DNA from: an uncultured Dyadobacter sp.
GTDB taxonomy: Bacteria; Bacteroidota; Bacteroidia; Cytophagales; Spirosomataceae
Length of the DNA stretch: 64,000 nt
Assembly: GCF_946482605.1 (NCBI RefSeq)
Contig: NZ_CAMLSE010000017.1
Coordinates: 1 to 64,000, forward strand
Direction of reading: 5' to 3'
Position 1 is the stretch's first letter; each line of letters begins with the position of its first letter. The position numbers were made by a program, and so were the translations under genes. Shown piece after piece: positions 17,995 through 26,759 of the stretch. The notes beneath the pieces are model-generated. The model did no database searches, had not been told where the DNA came from, and saw nothing but the letters and a program-made list of their open reading frames with translations.

Positions 17995-18002
17995 CAAATG
18001 TA
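17995..18002 (-). promoter_or_regulatory. Candidate -7 box (TACATTTG) for the membrane AraC regulator
   Basis: Read on the minus strand, 18002 to 17995 is TACATTTG, an exact TAnnTTTG match. A CTTG lies about 19-20 bases upstream on the same strand, close to the -33 TTTG. Transcription would start near 17988, 15 bases before the ATG at 17973. Confidence 0.45.
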
Positions 18003-18057
18003 ACTGTTTGGAAACCGGTTTTCAAGCCGTAGGTAAGACTTGTCCGGTTTGGGGCGT

Positions 18058-18081
18058 CGGATGTTCGGAATCGGACATCCG
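18058..18081. promoter_or_regulatory. Inverted repeat with ATGT-N10-ACAT core, candidate PadR operator
   Basis: CGGATGTTCG (18058-18067) and CGGACATCCG (18072-18081) are inverted arms with one mismatch around GAAT. The core is ATGT-N10-ACAT, the pattern known for PadR-family operators. It ends 106 bases before the PadR start codon. Confidence 0.5.
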
Positions 18082-18187
18082 CTCGACCGCCTGAATTCGG
18101 GAATATGCCGTTTGGAGCGTCCTGTCAATTATTTCCACCAGTTGGCACGGCATTTGCGCGACATTATCGGAATATATCATAACCGCC

Positions 18188-18526
18188 ATGAAAAGAACAT
18201 TTTTGGGAGAGCTGGAAGAGGTCGTCCTGCTAACGGTCGCGGTGCTGGGTGAGGAAGCCTATGCAGTGACCGTCGCCCAGGAGCTCGACCTTAAAACCGG
18301 GCGTTCTCTTGGATTCAGCACCGTGCATACCACCTTGCAGCGGCTGGAAGAAAAGGGGTACCTGTCATCCGAAATGGGAGGGGCCACCGCCGAGCGCGGC
18401 GGGCGTCGCAAACGATTTTTTCGGGTCACCACATTCGGGCGGAACGCACTGCGCGACACCAGAGAGGCGCGCGAGGCGCTTTGGAATGCCATGCCGCCGC
18501 AAACACTTCAATGGATGAGCAATTGA
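18188..18526 (+). CDS. PadR family transcriptional regulator
   Basis: This 112-residue winged-helix protein begins MKRTFLGELEEVVLLTVAVLGEEAYAVTVAQEL, continues with the recognition helix region GFSTVHTTLQRLEEKGYLSSE, and has the wing RGGRRKRFFRVTTFGRNALRDTR. PadR proteins are usually repressors that let go of DNA when they bind a small molecule. The permease at 18528 begins one base after this stop codon, so the two are translationally coupled and the permease is the obvious target. A candidate operator lies upstream at 18058-18081. PadR genes paired with MacB-like permeases are a known arrangement in several phyla. Confidence 0.92.
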   Translation: MKRTFLGELEEVVLLTVAVLGEEAYAVTVAQELDLKTGRSLGFSTVHTTLQRLEEKGYLSSEMGGATAERGGRRKRFFRVTTFGRNALRDTREAREALWNAMPPQTLQWMSN

Positions 18527-18527
18527 T

Positions 18528-21149
18528 ATGAAGAAAGAACCACAGCCGCACGCAGGGCCGCCGCGCTGGGCTAAATGGCTCGTCGCACGCTGGTCACACC
18601 CGGACCTTCGTGAAGAGCTCGACGGCGATATGCTGGAAATGTATGCATACTGGCTCGAAAGCCGCGGTAAACCGGCTGCCGACCAGAAATACAGCCTCAG
18701 CGCCATCCGCCTGGTGCGCCCTTTCGCCCGGTCGAAAAGATCCGAATACTATTCCGAAACCCATTCATTCAGTCCCGCCATGATCCAGAATTATCTTAAG
18801 ATCGCATTACGTAACCTGCTTAAAAGCAAAACATTTTCGGCCATCAATGTGCTCGGCCTTGCCCTGGGGATGGCGTGTAGCCTGTTGATCATGCTATGGA
18901 TCCGCGATGAACGGTCTGTCGATGCTTTCCATGCCAATAAGGACCAGCTTTATCGTATTTACATGCGCGAATATTTCAGCGGTAAAGTGCAAGGCGTGAT
19001 CTGGACGCCGGGGCCTCTCGCCGACGAATTGAAAAAATCCATCCCCGAGATAGAAATGACCACACCGTTGTCCTGGCCGGTGTCACAAACATTTTCAGTC
19101 GGAAATACCATTCATAAGCAGGAAACCAACTGGGCGAGCGGTGATTTTTTCAGGATGTTCAGCTATCAGTTGTTGCAGGGAACGCCGGAAGCCGCATTGC
19201 GCGACCGTAACAGTATAGCTATTTCGCGCAGTATGGCGGAAGCGTTCTTCAACACGCCCGAGGGAGCCATTGGAAAGGCCATCCGGTTCGATAACCGCAA
19301 AGACATGACCGTGACCGCTGTTTTCGAGAATATCGGCGCCAATAGCACTCTGAAATTCGACTGCCTGATGACCTGGGACGCTTACACCGACGACAATGGA
19401 TGGGCAAAGGAATGGGGCAATACCGACCCGGTCACGTTCTTCAAACTCCGTAAAGATGCCGACCCCGCGAAGGTGGAAGCGAAAATGCTCCATTTGCTGG
19501 ACAAAACAAACCGCGACGCAGGCAAGCCCTATAAGACGCAGCTGGCGATGCAGCGTTTTCATGAATACTACCTGAACAGCAATATTAAAGGCGATAAAAT
19601 GGATGGCGGACGGATCGAATACATCCGGTTGTTCAGTTTCGTTGCGGTGTTTATCCTCCTGATCGCCTGCATTAATTTCATGAACCTCGCCACTGCACGC
19701 TCTGCGCGGCGCGCGAAGGAAGTGGGCGTTCGCAAGGTAGTGGGCGCAATGCGTTCGATGCTGGCGGGCCAGTTTATGGGGGAGGCGCTCCTGATCGCAC
19801 TGTTGTCGATCCTGGCCGCGTTGTTGCTGGTCGTGTTGTTGCTGCCGGCATTCAACAATCTGACTGGAAAGCAAGTGGTATTGCCGCTTGCGGAGCCGTC
19901 GTTCTGGGGTATTATGGTGGGTTTGCTGGCCGCAACGGGGCTGCTGGCAGGTAGTTACCCGGCATTATTTCTGTCGTCGCTCAATCCGGTCCGCATTCTC
20001 AAAGGTGCATTGAAATTCGATTCGGGCTCCGTCTGGGTGCGGCAGGGGCTGGTGGTTTTCCAGTTCGGGTTATCGCTGATCCTGATCGTCGGTATGATCA
20101 TCATTTACAGGCAGGTAGGTTATGTCCAAAACAAAAACCTGGGTTTTGATCGCGAAAACCTGGTGTATTTCCCGATTGAAGGAGAATTGTTTAAAAAATA
20201 TGATATCCTGAAAGAAGAGCTTTCGAATGTTCCGGGAGTTAAACATGTGACGCACATGACCTCCACGCCAGCCTCCAACGGTTCGGGGACCGAAGGGATT
20301 TCGTGGGCCGGCAGCGATCCAAAGGGCCAGGTCAGATTTACACCGTTTGGTGTGGGTTATGATTTTGTCCAAACAATGAAACTGCAAATGGTGCAGGGGC
20401 GTGATTTCTCCAAAGCTTTCGCGACGGATTCCGCTGGTTTTGTCATCAACGAAACGGCATTGAAACTGATGGGTTTCAAAGATCCGATTGGTCAGCAGCT
20501 CAAATGGGGCAATGCGAAGGGGACGATCATCGGCGTGTTGAAGGATTTTCACTTCGAGTCGCTGCACAAGACCATCCGCCCTATGATCGCCTACCTCGGC
20601 GCACGGCAACCGCAGGGAAGTGTTGTGATCCGCATTGAAGCAGGCAAGACCCCGGAAACGCTGGCATCGGTAGAGCAGGTTTGCAAAAAACTCAATCCGA
20701 ATGTGCCTTTCACCTATTCATTTACCGATCAGGAATATGCCCGTCAATACCAGAGCGAGCAGATCGTGGGCCGGCTGGCCGGTTATTTCGCGTTTCTGGC
20801 GATCTTCATTTCATGCCTGGGATTGTTTGGGCTGGCGGCATTTACAGCCGAGCAACGAACCAAGGAGATCGGCGTCAGGAAGGTGCTGGGCGCTTCGGTA
20901 AGCGGTATCATTGGCCTGCTTTCCAGGGATTTTCTGAAACTGGTGATCATGGCGATTGTGCTGGCCTCCCCGGTGGCCTGGTACGTCATGAAGCAGTGGT
21001 TACAGGGCTTTGCCTACCAGATCGATATCGAGTGGTGGATGTTCGCATTGGCTGGCATGATATCGGTGCTCATCGCGGTCTTTACGATCAGCTTCCAGTC
21101 GGTCAGGGCGGCGATGATGAACCCCGTGCGGAGTTTGCGGAGCGAATAG
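18528..21149 (+). CDS. FtsX/MacB-like ABC transporter permease with N-terminal prefix domain
   Basis: This 873-residue membrane protein has an N-terminal cytoplasmic prefix of about 80 residues (WAKWLVARWSHPDLREELDGDMLEMY), then two FtsX-type halves. Each half has one TM helix, a large periplasmic MacB_PCD-like domain and three more TM helices. The first begins YLKIALRNLLKSKTFSAINVLGLALG, and its permease core reads ARSARRAKEVGVRKVVGAMR. The second repeats this with FTAEQRTKEIGVRKVLGASV. It should work with an ATPase in lipoprotein, peptide or drug export or in signalling, but no ATP-binding protein is encoded nearby. The prefix domain is typical of permeases paired with PadR regulators. Confidence 0.9.
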   Translation: MKKEPQPHAGPPRWAKWLVARWSHPDLREELDGDMLEMYAYWLESRGKPAADQKYSLSAIRLVRPFARSKRSEYYSETHSFSPAMIQNYLKIALRNLLKSKTFSAINVLGLALGMACSLLIMLWIRDERSVDAFHANKDQLYRIYMREYFSGKVQGVIWTPGPLADELKKSIPEIEMTTPLSWPVSQTFSVGNTIHKQETNWASGDFFRMFSYQLLQGTPEAALRDRNSIAISRSMAEAFFNTPEGAIGKAIRFDNRKDMTVTAVFENIGANSTLKFDCLMTWDAYTDDNGWAKEWGNTDPVTFFKLRKDADPAKVEAKMLHLLDKTNRDAGKPYKTQLAMQRFHEYYLNSNIKGDKMDGGRIEYIRLFSFVAVFILLIACINFMNLATARSARRAKEVGVRKVVGAMRSMLAGQFMGEALLIALLSILAALLLVVLLLPAFNNLTGKQVVLPLAEPSFWGIMVGLLAATGLLAGSYPALFLSSLNPVRILKGALKFDSGSVWVRQGLVVFQFGLSLILIVGMIIIYRQVGYVQNKNLGFDRENLVYFPIEGELFKKYDILKEELSNVPGVKHVTHMTSTPASNGSGTEGISWAGSDPKGQVRFTPFGVGYDFVQTMKLQMVQGRDFSKAFATDSAGFVINETALKLMGFKDPIGQQLKWGNAKGTIIGVLKDFHFESLHKTIRPMIAYLGARQPQGSVVIRIEAGKTPETLASVEQVCKKLNPNVPFTYSFTDQEYARQYQSEQIVGRLAGYFAFLAIFISCLGLFGLAAFTAEQRTKEIGVRKVLGASVSGIIGLLSRDFLKLVIMAIVLASPVAWYVMKQWLQGFAYQIDIEWWMFALAGMISVLIAVFTISFQSVRAAMMNPVRSLRSE

Positions 21150-21159
21150 GAAGGCAGTA

Positions 21160-21167
21160 TACTTTTG
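21160..21167 (+). promoter_or_regulatory. Candidate -7 box (TACTTTTG) for the LLM oxidoreductase gene
   Basis: TACTTTTG fits TAnnTTTG exactly and TTTG lies at 21134-21137, 22 bases upstream. It sits 10 bases past the permease stop and would give a leader of about 120 bases. Confidence 0.35.
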
Positions 21168-21295
21168 GATACCGGCTTCGGAGCTGCTTCCGGAATCTAA
21201 ATGTTGGGTTGCTGGTTTGTTTTAATGAGCGCTTTCCGAATGCATTCACAGCACTTAGAAAGACGGATCAGTAAAATCAGCACTTAACAAACAGC

Positions 21296-22333
21296 ATGGA
21301 AATAGGAATCAGCATGTTCGGGGATTTGGCTTTCAATAATGCCACCCGTTCTTTTCAGTCGCCGCAGGAGCGTTTACAAGATATGTTGGAGGAAATCAAG
21401 CTGGCCGATGAGGTTGGGCTGGATGTGTTCGGAATTGGCGAGCACCACCGGCCGGATTTCGCGGTTTCGACGCCCGAGATCATTCTCGCGGCAGCCGCTT
21501 CGGTCACCAAAAACATTAAGCTCACCAGCTCGGTAACCGTATTGAGCTCTGCGGACCCGGTGCGGGTTTATCAGAACTTTTCGACGGTCGACCTCCTGTC
21601 TGGCGGACGTGCGGAGATCACCGTAGGCCGCGGCAGTTTTATCGAGTCGTTCCCGCTTTTCGGGTATGATTTGAATGATTACAACAGCCTGTTCACCGAA
21701 AAACTGCAATTGCTGAAAGAGATCAACGAAAACGACGTCATTACCTGGAAAGGAAAATTCCGCGCGACGCTGGACCGGCAGGAGGTTTTGCCAAGAGCCG
21801 TGAACAACAAGCTGGAAATATGGGTGGCGGTAGGCGGCACGCCCCAATCGGTGGTCCGCGCTGCAAGGCTGGGCCTGCCGTTGATCATCGCCATCATAGG
21901 CGGTATGCCGTCGCAGTTCAAGCCATTTTTTGAATTATACAAAACAGAATACCTGGAAGCGGGCCATGATCCCGCAAAAATGCAGCTGGCTACGCATTCG
22001 CACGGCTTGGTAGGGTTGGATGGGCAGGCATTGTCCGACCTGTATTTCCCTTCCTATGCCAGTCAGATGGACCGTGTCGGGAAGAGCAGGGGATGGGCGC
22101 CTTACACCCGGGCACAATTCGAAGGCGGGCAAAGCCGCGACGGCGCATTGTTTGTAGGCGAACCCAACGAGGTGGTCGACAAAATACTTTATCATCAGGA
22201 GATGTTCGGACTGACCCGCTTTCTCATGCATACGGACGTGGGAGCGCCGGCGCACAAAGACCTGATGAAGTCCATTGAATTGCTTGGAACGCATGTCGCA
22301 CCGGCGGTAAAAAGGGCTTTGTTAGTAAATTAA
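21296..22333 (+). CDS. LLM class flavin-dependent oxidoreductase
   Basis: This 345-residue protein has the bacterial luciferase-like TIM-barrel fold: LADEVGLDVFGIGEHHRPDFAVSTPEIILAAAAS near 32-65, then SSVTVLSSADPVRVYQNFSTVDLLSGGRAEITVGRG. LNNKLEIWVAVGGTPQSVVRAARLGLPLIIAIIGG holds the late flavin-site region. Family members use FMN or F420 to oxidise diverse substrates; no partner reductase is nearby. There is no signal peptide, so it acts in the cytoplasm. The substrate is unknown. The gene ends in a strong terminator and is followed by an SRPBCC gene in the same direction. Confidence 0.92.
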   Translation: MEIGISMFGDLAFNNATRSFQSPQERLQDMLEEIKLADEVGLDVFGIGEHHRPDFAVSTPEIILAAAASVTKNIKLTSSVTVLSSADPVRVYQNFSTVDLLSGGRAEITVGRGSFIESFPLFGYDLNDYNSLFTEKLQLLKEINENDVITWKGKFRATLDRQEVLPRAVNNKLEIWVAVGGTPQSVVRAARLGLPLIIAIIGGMPSQFKPFFELYKTEYLEAGHDPAKMQLATHSHGLVGLDGQALSDLYFPSYASQMDRVGKSRGWAPYTRAQFEGGQSRDGALFVGEPNEVVDKILYHQEMFGLTRFLMHTDVGAPAHKDLMKSIELLGTHVAPAVKRALLVN

Positions 22334-22344
22334 GGAGGTTTTGG

Positions 22345-22373
22345 AACGGGTGACGCAAACGCACCCGTTTTTT
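22345..22373 (+). terminator. Rho-independent terminator after the LLM gene
   Basis: AACGGGTG (22345-22352) and CACCCGTT (22362-22369) form a perfect 8-base-pair stem with a 9-base loop, followed directly by a T run. Confidence 0.8.
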
Positions 22374-22452
22374 GTCGCAACGGGCATCGTTCCGTGTCCC
22401 GCAAACCTGTCAACTTTGTAACATCAATCAATTACTAAAAAACACAAAGAAA

Positions 22453-22872
22453 ATGGAAGCGACAACACAACCTGTAACTGTACAAGCGACGATCAATGCA
22501 CCGGTAGCGGACGTTTGGAACAAATGGAATGCGCCGGAGCATATTACCCAATGGTGTTTCGCATCCGATGACTGGCATGCCCCTTTCGCTGAAAACGACG
22601 TGCGGGTAGACGGTGATTTTAAAACGACTATGGCGGCCAAAGATGGCAGTTTCAGCTTTGATTTTGGCGGGACCTACACCGCAGTGGAAGAAAACCGCTA
22701 CCTGGCCTACACGATGGGCGACGGCCGGAAAGTGTCGGTGTCGTTCGAAGAGGAAGGCGACGGGACCAAAGTGGTGGAAGTATTCGATCCTGAAAATATG
22801 CATCCGGTTGACTTTCAGCAAGCCGGCTGGCAAGCCATTCTTGATAACTTCAAGAAGTACGCAGAACAGTAA
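22453..22872 (+). CDS. SRPBCC (AHSA1-like) family protein
   Basis: This 139-residue protein begins MEATTQPVTVQATINAPVADVW and keeps the START-like pattern: an N-terminal strand, the V-W-x-x-W-x-x-P-E-H-I-T-Q-W helix, a cavity-lining middle part (GSFSFDFGGTYTAVEENRYLAYTMGDGR) and the C-terminal helix GWQAILDNFKKYAE. Members bind hydrophobic ligands or act in stress responses; the role here is unknown. The frame is open upstream to 22372, but that region overlaps the promoter area and has no family match, so I take the ATG at 22453. The gene is bounded by terminators on both sides and is probably monocistronic. Confidence 0.9.
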   Translation: MEATTQPVTVQATINAPVADVWNKWNAPEHITQWCFASDDWHAPFAENDVRVDGDFKTTMAAKDGSFSFDFGGTYTAVEENRYLAYTMGDGRKVSVSFEEEGDGTKVVEVFDPENMHPVDFQQAGWQAILDNFKKYAEQ

Positions 22873-22901
22873 TTCTCAGATCAACAATCTGGTAAATGCA
22901 G

Positions 22902-22932
22902 GCGGCCCGGTCGATGAGATCGGGCCGCTTTT
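22902..22932 (+). terminator. Rho-independent terminator after the SRPBCC gene
   Basis: GCGGCCCGGTC (22902-22912) and GATCGGGCCGC (22918-22928) pair with one mismatch around a 5-base loop and are followed by TTTTG. The convergent cupin gene ends at 22945, so the hairpin may serve both. Confidence 0.8.
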
Positions 22933-22944
22933 GTTGGATGATAC

Positions 22945-23517
22945 TCAAATGCAATACCTTTTGATCATATCCAGGTCATAGCCCTTCCGGCGTGCGAGCC
23001 GATACAGCAGCGGAAGCAGCGGGTTGATGACTGCCTGTTTGCCGGAAAGCCGCATGTCGCTGATCATCAGGATCACGGATGCGCGCAGCAGATCGTCCCA
23101 AGTCTTTATTGCTGCCCTGCCGTCGTTGGCGAGGCCGTAAAGCATTCGTAATGAGTACTCAAACCCTTCGTGGCCGGGTTCGATCACGACGCGGAACCGG
23201 ATGGGCCTGGGGCCGGGATTGGCGAAATTGTGCGGCATGCCAATGGGCACCGTGTAACTTTCACCAGGTTCGAGCAGGAGCTTGTTTTTGCCGATCTGTA
23301 CTTCGAGGGCGCCTTCGATGGGAATGAATGTCTCGGTGAAGTTCAAATGCCTGTGCAGACCATTGCCACCACCCGGACGCAGCTCGATCTCCATGTCGGT
23401 GAGCCGGTTACCACTTTCTGAGGCTGTGGTGAGGAAGGTTACGGTGTATTCGGGATTGGCGATGACGCGTTGCAGTGTCTTCGTTTCGATGAGTTCCTGT
23501 TCGGTAAAAGTTTCCAT
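22945..23517 (-). CDS. Cupin domain-containing protein
   Basis: This 190-residue protein has one cupin barrel at about 30-115: IELRPGGGNGLHRHLNFTETFIPIEGALEVQIGKNKLLLEPGESYTVPIGMPHNFANPGPRPIRF. The HRH and the later H in PHNF are the expected metal ligands, so it probably binds a metal ion. The C-terminal 75 residues are helical with a short hydrophobic stretch (INPLLPLLYRLARRKGYDLD) and have no clear function. The ATG at 23517 is preferred over 23574, because the intervening residues are not cupin-like. It may be a small-molecule dioxygenase, isomerase or binding protein. It is divergent from the AraC gene at 23812 across a repeat-rich gap. Confidence 0.85.
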   Translation of the reverse strand: METFTEQELIETKTLQRVIANPEYTVTFLTTASESGNRLTDMEIELRPGGGNGLHRHLNFTETFIPIEGALEVQIGKNKLLLEPGESYTVPIGMPHNFANPGPRPIRFRVVIEPGHEGFEYSLRMLYGLANDGRAAIKTWDDLLRASVILMISDMRLSGKQAVINPLLPLLYRLARRKGYDLDMIKRYCI

Positions 23518-23620
23518 GGCTATTTTGACTAGTTTTGATTGATGATACAAAATAACCCAGGCCATCGCTGACAATCGATGACGGTTTGCGACAGGAATGT
23601 GACACTTTGCGCCAAGAAGG

Positions 23621-23796
23621 GAATGAGTGAATGAGTGAATGAGTGAATGACTGAATGATTGAATGACTGAATGATTGAGCCGCAGTGGAACTGGGAGTGA
23701 GTGAGTGAATGAGGCGCCGTGGAACGGAGAATGAGTGACCGGGTTGCGGGAGCGATGACTGAGTAATTCTCAAAACATTCACTCATTCACTCATTC
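23621..23796. repeat. Seven-copy octamer tandem repeat with a distant inverted copy
   Basis: From 23621 to 23676 the octamer GAATGANT occurs seven times (GAATGAGT three times, then GAATGACT and GAATGATT alternating). A 20-base segment at 23777-23796 is the exact reverse complement of 23621-23640, so the gap could fold into a long hairpin in several registers. The block ends 16 bases before the AraC gene. GAATGAGT-like fragments also occur between, near 23697-23713 and 23730-23738. Confidence 0.85.
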
Positions 23797-23811
23797 AAAA
23801 TTAATCTAAAC

Positions 23812-24822
23812 ATGTACGGGACTGTTCGTGTTTTAAGGAATATTGTTTACGCCGCAACCGAAAAGGGGGGCGACCTGGGAAGGTTGTGCGCTGCGCTGGG
23901 CATTAAGCCGGGCGATCTCAACGATGCGGACAAGCGGGTGGAGGGCGTGCGGGCGATTGTCGGATTGTGGACGGAGGTGGTTTCTTCAACCGGCGATTCC
24001 GCGTTCGGGCTGCATATCGGGCAGGCCAATAATCCGGCCATTTTTGGGGCGCTGGGCTATCTCATGCAAAGTTGCAGGACATTGGGGGAAGCGTATGCCG
24101 AGGTGGTCACCTATCAGCGCACGGTGTCGGGCTGGATATCCTATGAAGTGATCGATGGGAAAGAGTTTGAAGTCATTTTCAGAGCTGATCCGCTCTGGGA
24201 GCAGGCATCTCCGGAAACAGCGAGGCAGGGCATTGAGATGGCCGTCGGTGGTGTTTTGAACAACATTTACATTCTCACGGGGAAAAGAATTTACCCGGTC
24301 AGGGCCGAATTCGCTTACCAAAGCCCCGTCCCGCGGAGCGAATACGAAGCGCTCCTGAAATGCCCGGTAAGTTTTGGAAAAACACAAACGCGGCTCGTTT
24401 TCGAACGAGGACTGGGTGCTACACGGCTCACTAGCGCCGACGAATCACTGTACGCGTCTTTTGCACAGATCCTCCGTGAAAAGTACGCCGCGACCGGGCA
24501 ATCGGTCCGTTTCAGCGAGCAGGTGAAAACGGTGATCACCCGGGATTTTGGCGGCAAAATCCCTTCCCTTGAAATCATCGCCGCGCACATGAACGTAAGC
24601 GATCGCTCGTTTCAGCGACGGTTACAGCAGGATGGTGAGACCTACCGTTCGTTGGCGGCGGAAATGAAAAAGATGCTGGCCATGAACCTTCTGCAAAACA
24701 CCGACGCTACGGTACATGCCATTTCGGAGGTCTTGGGCTACACCGAGCGCAGCGCATTTCACCGGGCATTCAAGAATTGGACAAAGACAAGCCCCGCCCG
24801 GAAGAAGCATTCTGCCGGTTGA
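23812..24822 (+). CDS. AraC family transcriptional regulator (Arabinose_bd / OruR-like N-domain)
   Basis: This 336-residue protein has an N-terminal ligand-type domain of about 200 residues (ALGIKPGDLNDADKRV, then FGLHIGQANNPAIFGALGYLMQSCRTLGEAYAEVVTYQRTV) characteristic of the OruR/ArgR-like branch of AraC regulators. The C-terminal AraC domain carries IPSLEIIAAHMNVSDRSFQRRLQQDGETYRSLAAEMKK and VHAISEVLGYTERSAFHRAFKNWTKTSPAR. The first 50 bases upstream contain the inverted arm of the octamer repeat, which may affect its promoter. The divergent cupin gene is the natural candidate target. The ligand is unknown. Confidence 0.9.
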   Translation: MYGTVRVLRNIVYAATEKGGDLGRLCAALGIKPGDLNDADKRVEGVRAIVGLWTEVVSSTGDSAFGLHIGQANNPAIFGALGYLMQSCRTLGEAYAEVVTYQRTVSGWISYEVIDGKEFEVIFRADPLWEQASPETARQGIEMAVGGVLNNIYILTGKRIYPVRAEFAYQSPVPRSEYEALLKCPVSFGKTQTRLVFERGLGATRLTSADESLYASFAQILREKYAATGQSVRFSEQVKTVITRDFGGKIPSLEIIAAHMNVSDRSFQRRLQQDGETYRSLAAEMKKMLAMNLLQNTDATVHAISEVLGYTERSAFHRAFKNWTKTSPARKKHSAG

Positions 24823-24859
24823 CCGGAAAATAGTAGATCGCAGTTAATGCTACTTTATT

Positions 24860-24867
24860 TACTTTTG
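24860..24867 (+). promoter_or_regulatory. Candidate -7 box (TACTTTTG) for the LytS-type kinase operon
   Basis: TACTTTTG matches TAnnTTTG exactly. Transcription would start near 24874, 15 bases before the ATG. No -33 element is obvious. Confidence 0.4.
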
Positions 24868-24888
24868 AGGTTCAGAATTTAAAAGTAA

Positions 24889-25989
24889 ATGCAATCCCGA
24901 ATAACATCCCGTCTTACCAACCGTCAAAAATGGGAACTTGGTCTGGGCCTCGCGGTTATATACGTGCCTATACGCATCTATATGAACGTTTTGCAGATCG
25001 ATATGCCTACTTTCTGGCATCGGCTGCCGCTTTGGACGATGGAGGTGCTGTTCAGCATTGCCTTTTTTATTCTCTGGATCAATGTAATCGAATGGCTGCA
25101 ATATTTCACGGCCCGCTTCCTGGGAGAGGACTTTCCGGAGCGCTACCGGGTGTTGAACCAGGCTATTATGCTGGTGGTGGCGATCGGGCTGGCGATGGTG
25201 TTCAACCATTGGTACCGCTACCTCTGGCATTGGATGGAGGCGGTTTTTGACAAGAAAAGCTTTGATGTGCTGCCTATTACGCTGAACAAAACACCCGTAC
25301 TGAAACAACGTGCGAATACAAGCATTACGGTCATGGCGCTGATGGCCGAGTACTATCTTGCGGCCAACAAGCGCGTGTACGAGCGCCTGCAAAGGGTGGT
25401 GATCAACGAGGAGCGTTTGCAGAAAGAGAATGCGACGGCCCACTTCAATGCTTTGAAAAACCAGGTAAGTCCGCATTTTCTTTTCAATAATTTCAGCGTG
25501 CTCACAACGCTGGTTGAAACGAATCAGGAACTTTCGGTCAAATTTATCAACCAGCTGTCGAAGGCATACCGGTATATTCTCGAAAAATCCGTCCATGATT
25601 CGATCAAGCTGGCTACGGAAGTCGAGTTTCTGGAAACCTATATGTTCCTGCTCATGATCCGGTTTGAAAGCAAGCTCAGCCTCGATATCCGGATCTCCTG
25701 CCAGGAAAAGGAAAAGTACTCGATTGTGCCGCTCACGTTGCAGTTACTGGTGGAGAATGCGGTGAAGCATAACCGGATGTCGGCCAGTAATCCGCTGCTG
25801 ATCTCCATCGGGGTGGATGATGATTACCTGGTGATCAGCAACCCGCTGCAAGTCCGTGATCTGCCCGAATCGTCGACCCGCCTCGGGCTTCAGAATATTG
25901 TAAATCGCTATAAGTTGCTGGTAGATAAGCCGGTTATGGTCGACAAGGCCAATGGCTGTTTTACCGTTAAAGTGCCGTTGCTTTCATGA
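24889..25989 (+). CDS. LytS-type sensor histidine kinase
   Basis: This 366-residue protein has an N-terminal membrane part with about four hydrophobic segments (LGLGLAVIYVPIRIYMNVL, WTMEVLFSIAFFILWINVIEW, MLVVAIGLAMVFNHWY). A His_kinase domain follows, with QVSPHFLFNNFSVL (candidate phospho-acceptor His196), and then an HATPase region ending in a G-box (STRLGLQNIVNRYKLL). It phosphorylates its partner LytTR regulator, whose gene overlaps it by 4 bases (ATGA). The sensed signal is unknown. There is no periplasmic sensor domain of any size, so the signal is likely in or near the membrane. Confidence 0.93.
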   Translation: MQSRITSRLTNRQKWELGLGLAVIYVPIRIYMNVLQIDMPTFWHRLPLWTMEVLFSIAFFILWINVIEWLQYFTARFLGEDFPERYRVLNQAIMLVVAIGLAMVFNHWYRYLWHWMEAVFDKKSFDVLPITLNKTPVLKQRANTSITVMALMAEYYLAANKRVYERLQRVVINEERLQKENATAHFNALKNQVSPHFLFNNFSVLTTLVETNQELSVKFINQLSKAYRYILEKSVHDSIKLATEVEFLETYMFLLMIRFESKLSLDIRISCQEKEKYSIVPLTLQLLVENAVKHNRMSASNPLLISIGVDDDYLVISNPLQVRDLPESSTRLGLQNIVNRYKLLVDKPVMVDKANGCFTVKVPLLS

Positions 25990-26759
25990 ATGTGCTTATT
26001 ATTGAGGACGAAGCGCTTAGCGCCAGCCGCCTGGAAAGCCTTGTCGGGAAATACGACCCCAAGATCAATGTGATGGGGAAACTGTCATCGGTGAGGGAAA
26101 GTATTCAGTGGCTGAACGACGCCTCCAATACGCGGCCGGACCTGATTTTCATGGACCTGCACCTGGAAGACGATCTCGCCTTCAAGATCATTGAAGAGCT
26201 GAAACTGACCATTCCCATCATTTTTACAACCGCATATTCCGAATACACGCTCAAAGCATTCAAAGCGAATGGGATCGATTATTTGCTGAAACCAGTCGAT
26301 AAATCCGAACTCACGGCCGCAATCGACAAATTCGTTGCATTGCATTCCAAAGCGGCAGCCACGCCCGCGCCCGATTTCGCGACGCTGATGGCCATGTACC
26401 AATCCGGCGGCGAGGAGGGGTACAAGGAACGCTTCCTCGCCTCGGCGGGACCGAAGCTTTTCAGCATCCGCACCAGCGAGATCGCCTATTTTACGATTGA
26501 GCAAAAGGCGACATTCCTCCGGACTTTCGACGGCCAGCATCTGGCGATGGATTACAGTCTCGATAAACTGGCGCAAATGCTCGACCCCAAAGAGTTTTTC
26601 CGCATCAACCGCTCGCTGATCATCGCATTAAACAGTATCCGCTCCATTTACACCGTTTCGGCGGGCAGGTTAAAGCTCGAACTCATCCCGGCTGCCTCGC
26701 AGGAAGTGTTTGTCAGCGGCGACCGGATGGCCGATTTCAAGCAATGGCTTGGCAAGTAA
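25986..26759 (+). CDS. LytTR family response regulator
   Basis: This 257-residue protein has a receiver domain at 1-120 (VLIIEDEALSASRL; DLIFMDLHLED with phospho-acceptor Asp57; IIFTTAYSEYTLKAFKANGIDYLLKPVD). A LytTR DNA-binding domain follows at about 145-255 (SIRTSEIAYFTIEQKATFLRTFDGQHLAMDYSLDKL, then FFRINRSLIIALNSI). It forms a two-component system with the kinase immediately upstream, with overlapping start and stop codons. Targets are unknown; nothing adjacent shows an obvious LytTR direct repeat. Confidence 0.95.
   Translation: MNVLIIEDEALSASRLESLVGKYDPKINVMGKLSSVRESIQWLNDASNTRPDLIFMDLHLEDDLAFKIIEELKLTIPIIFTTAYSEYTLKAFKANGIDYLLKPVDKSELTAAIDKFVALHSKAAATPAPDFATLMAMYQSGGEEGYKERFLASAGPKLFSIRTSEIAYFTIEQKATFLRTFDGQHLAMDYSLDKLAQMLDPKEFFRINRSLIIALNSIRSIYTVSAGRLKLELIPAASQEVFVSGDRMADFKQWLGK

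Noticed and set aside
23621..23720. Possible CRISPR array
   Set aside because: The units are 8 bases with no spacers and no cas genes are near.
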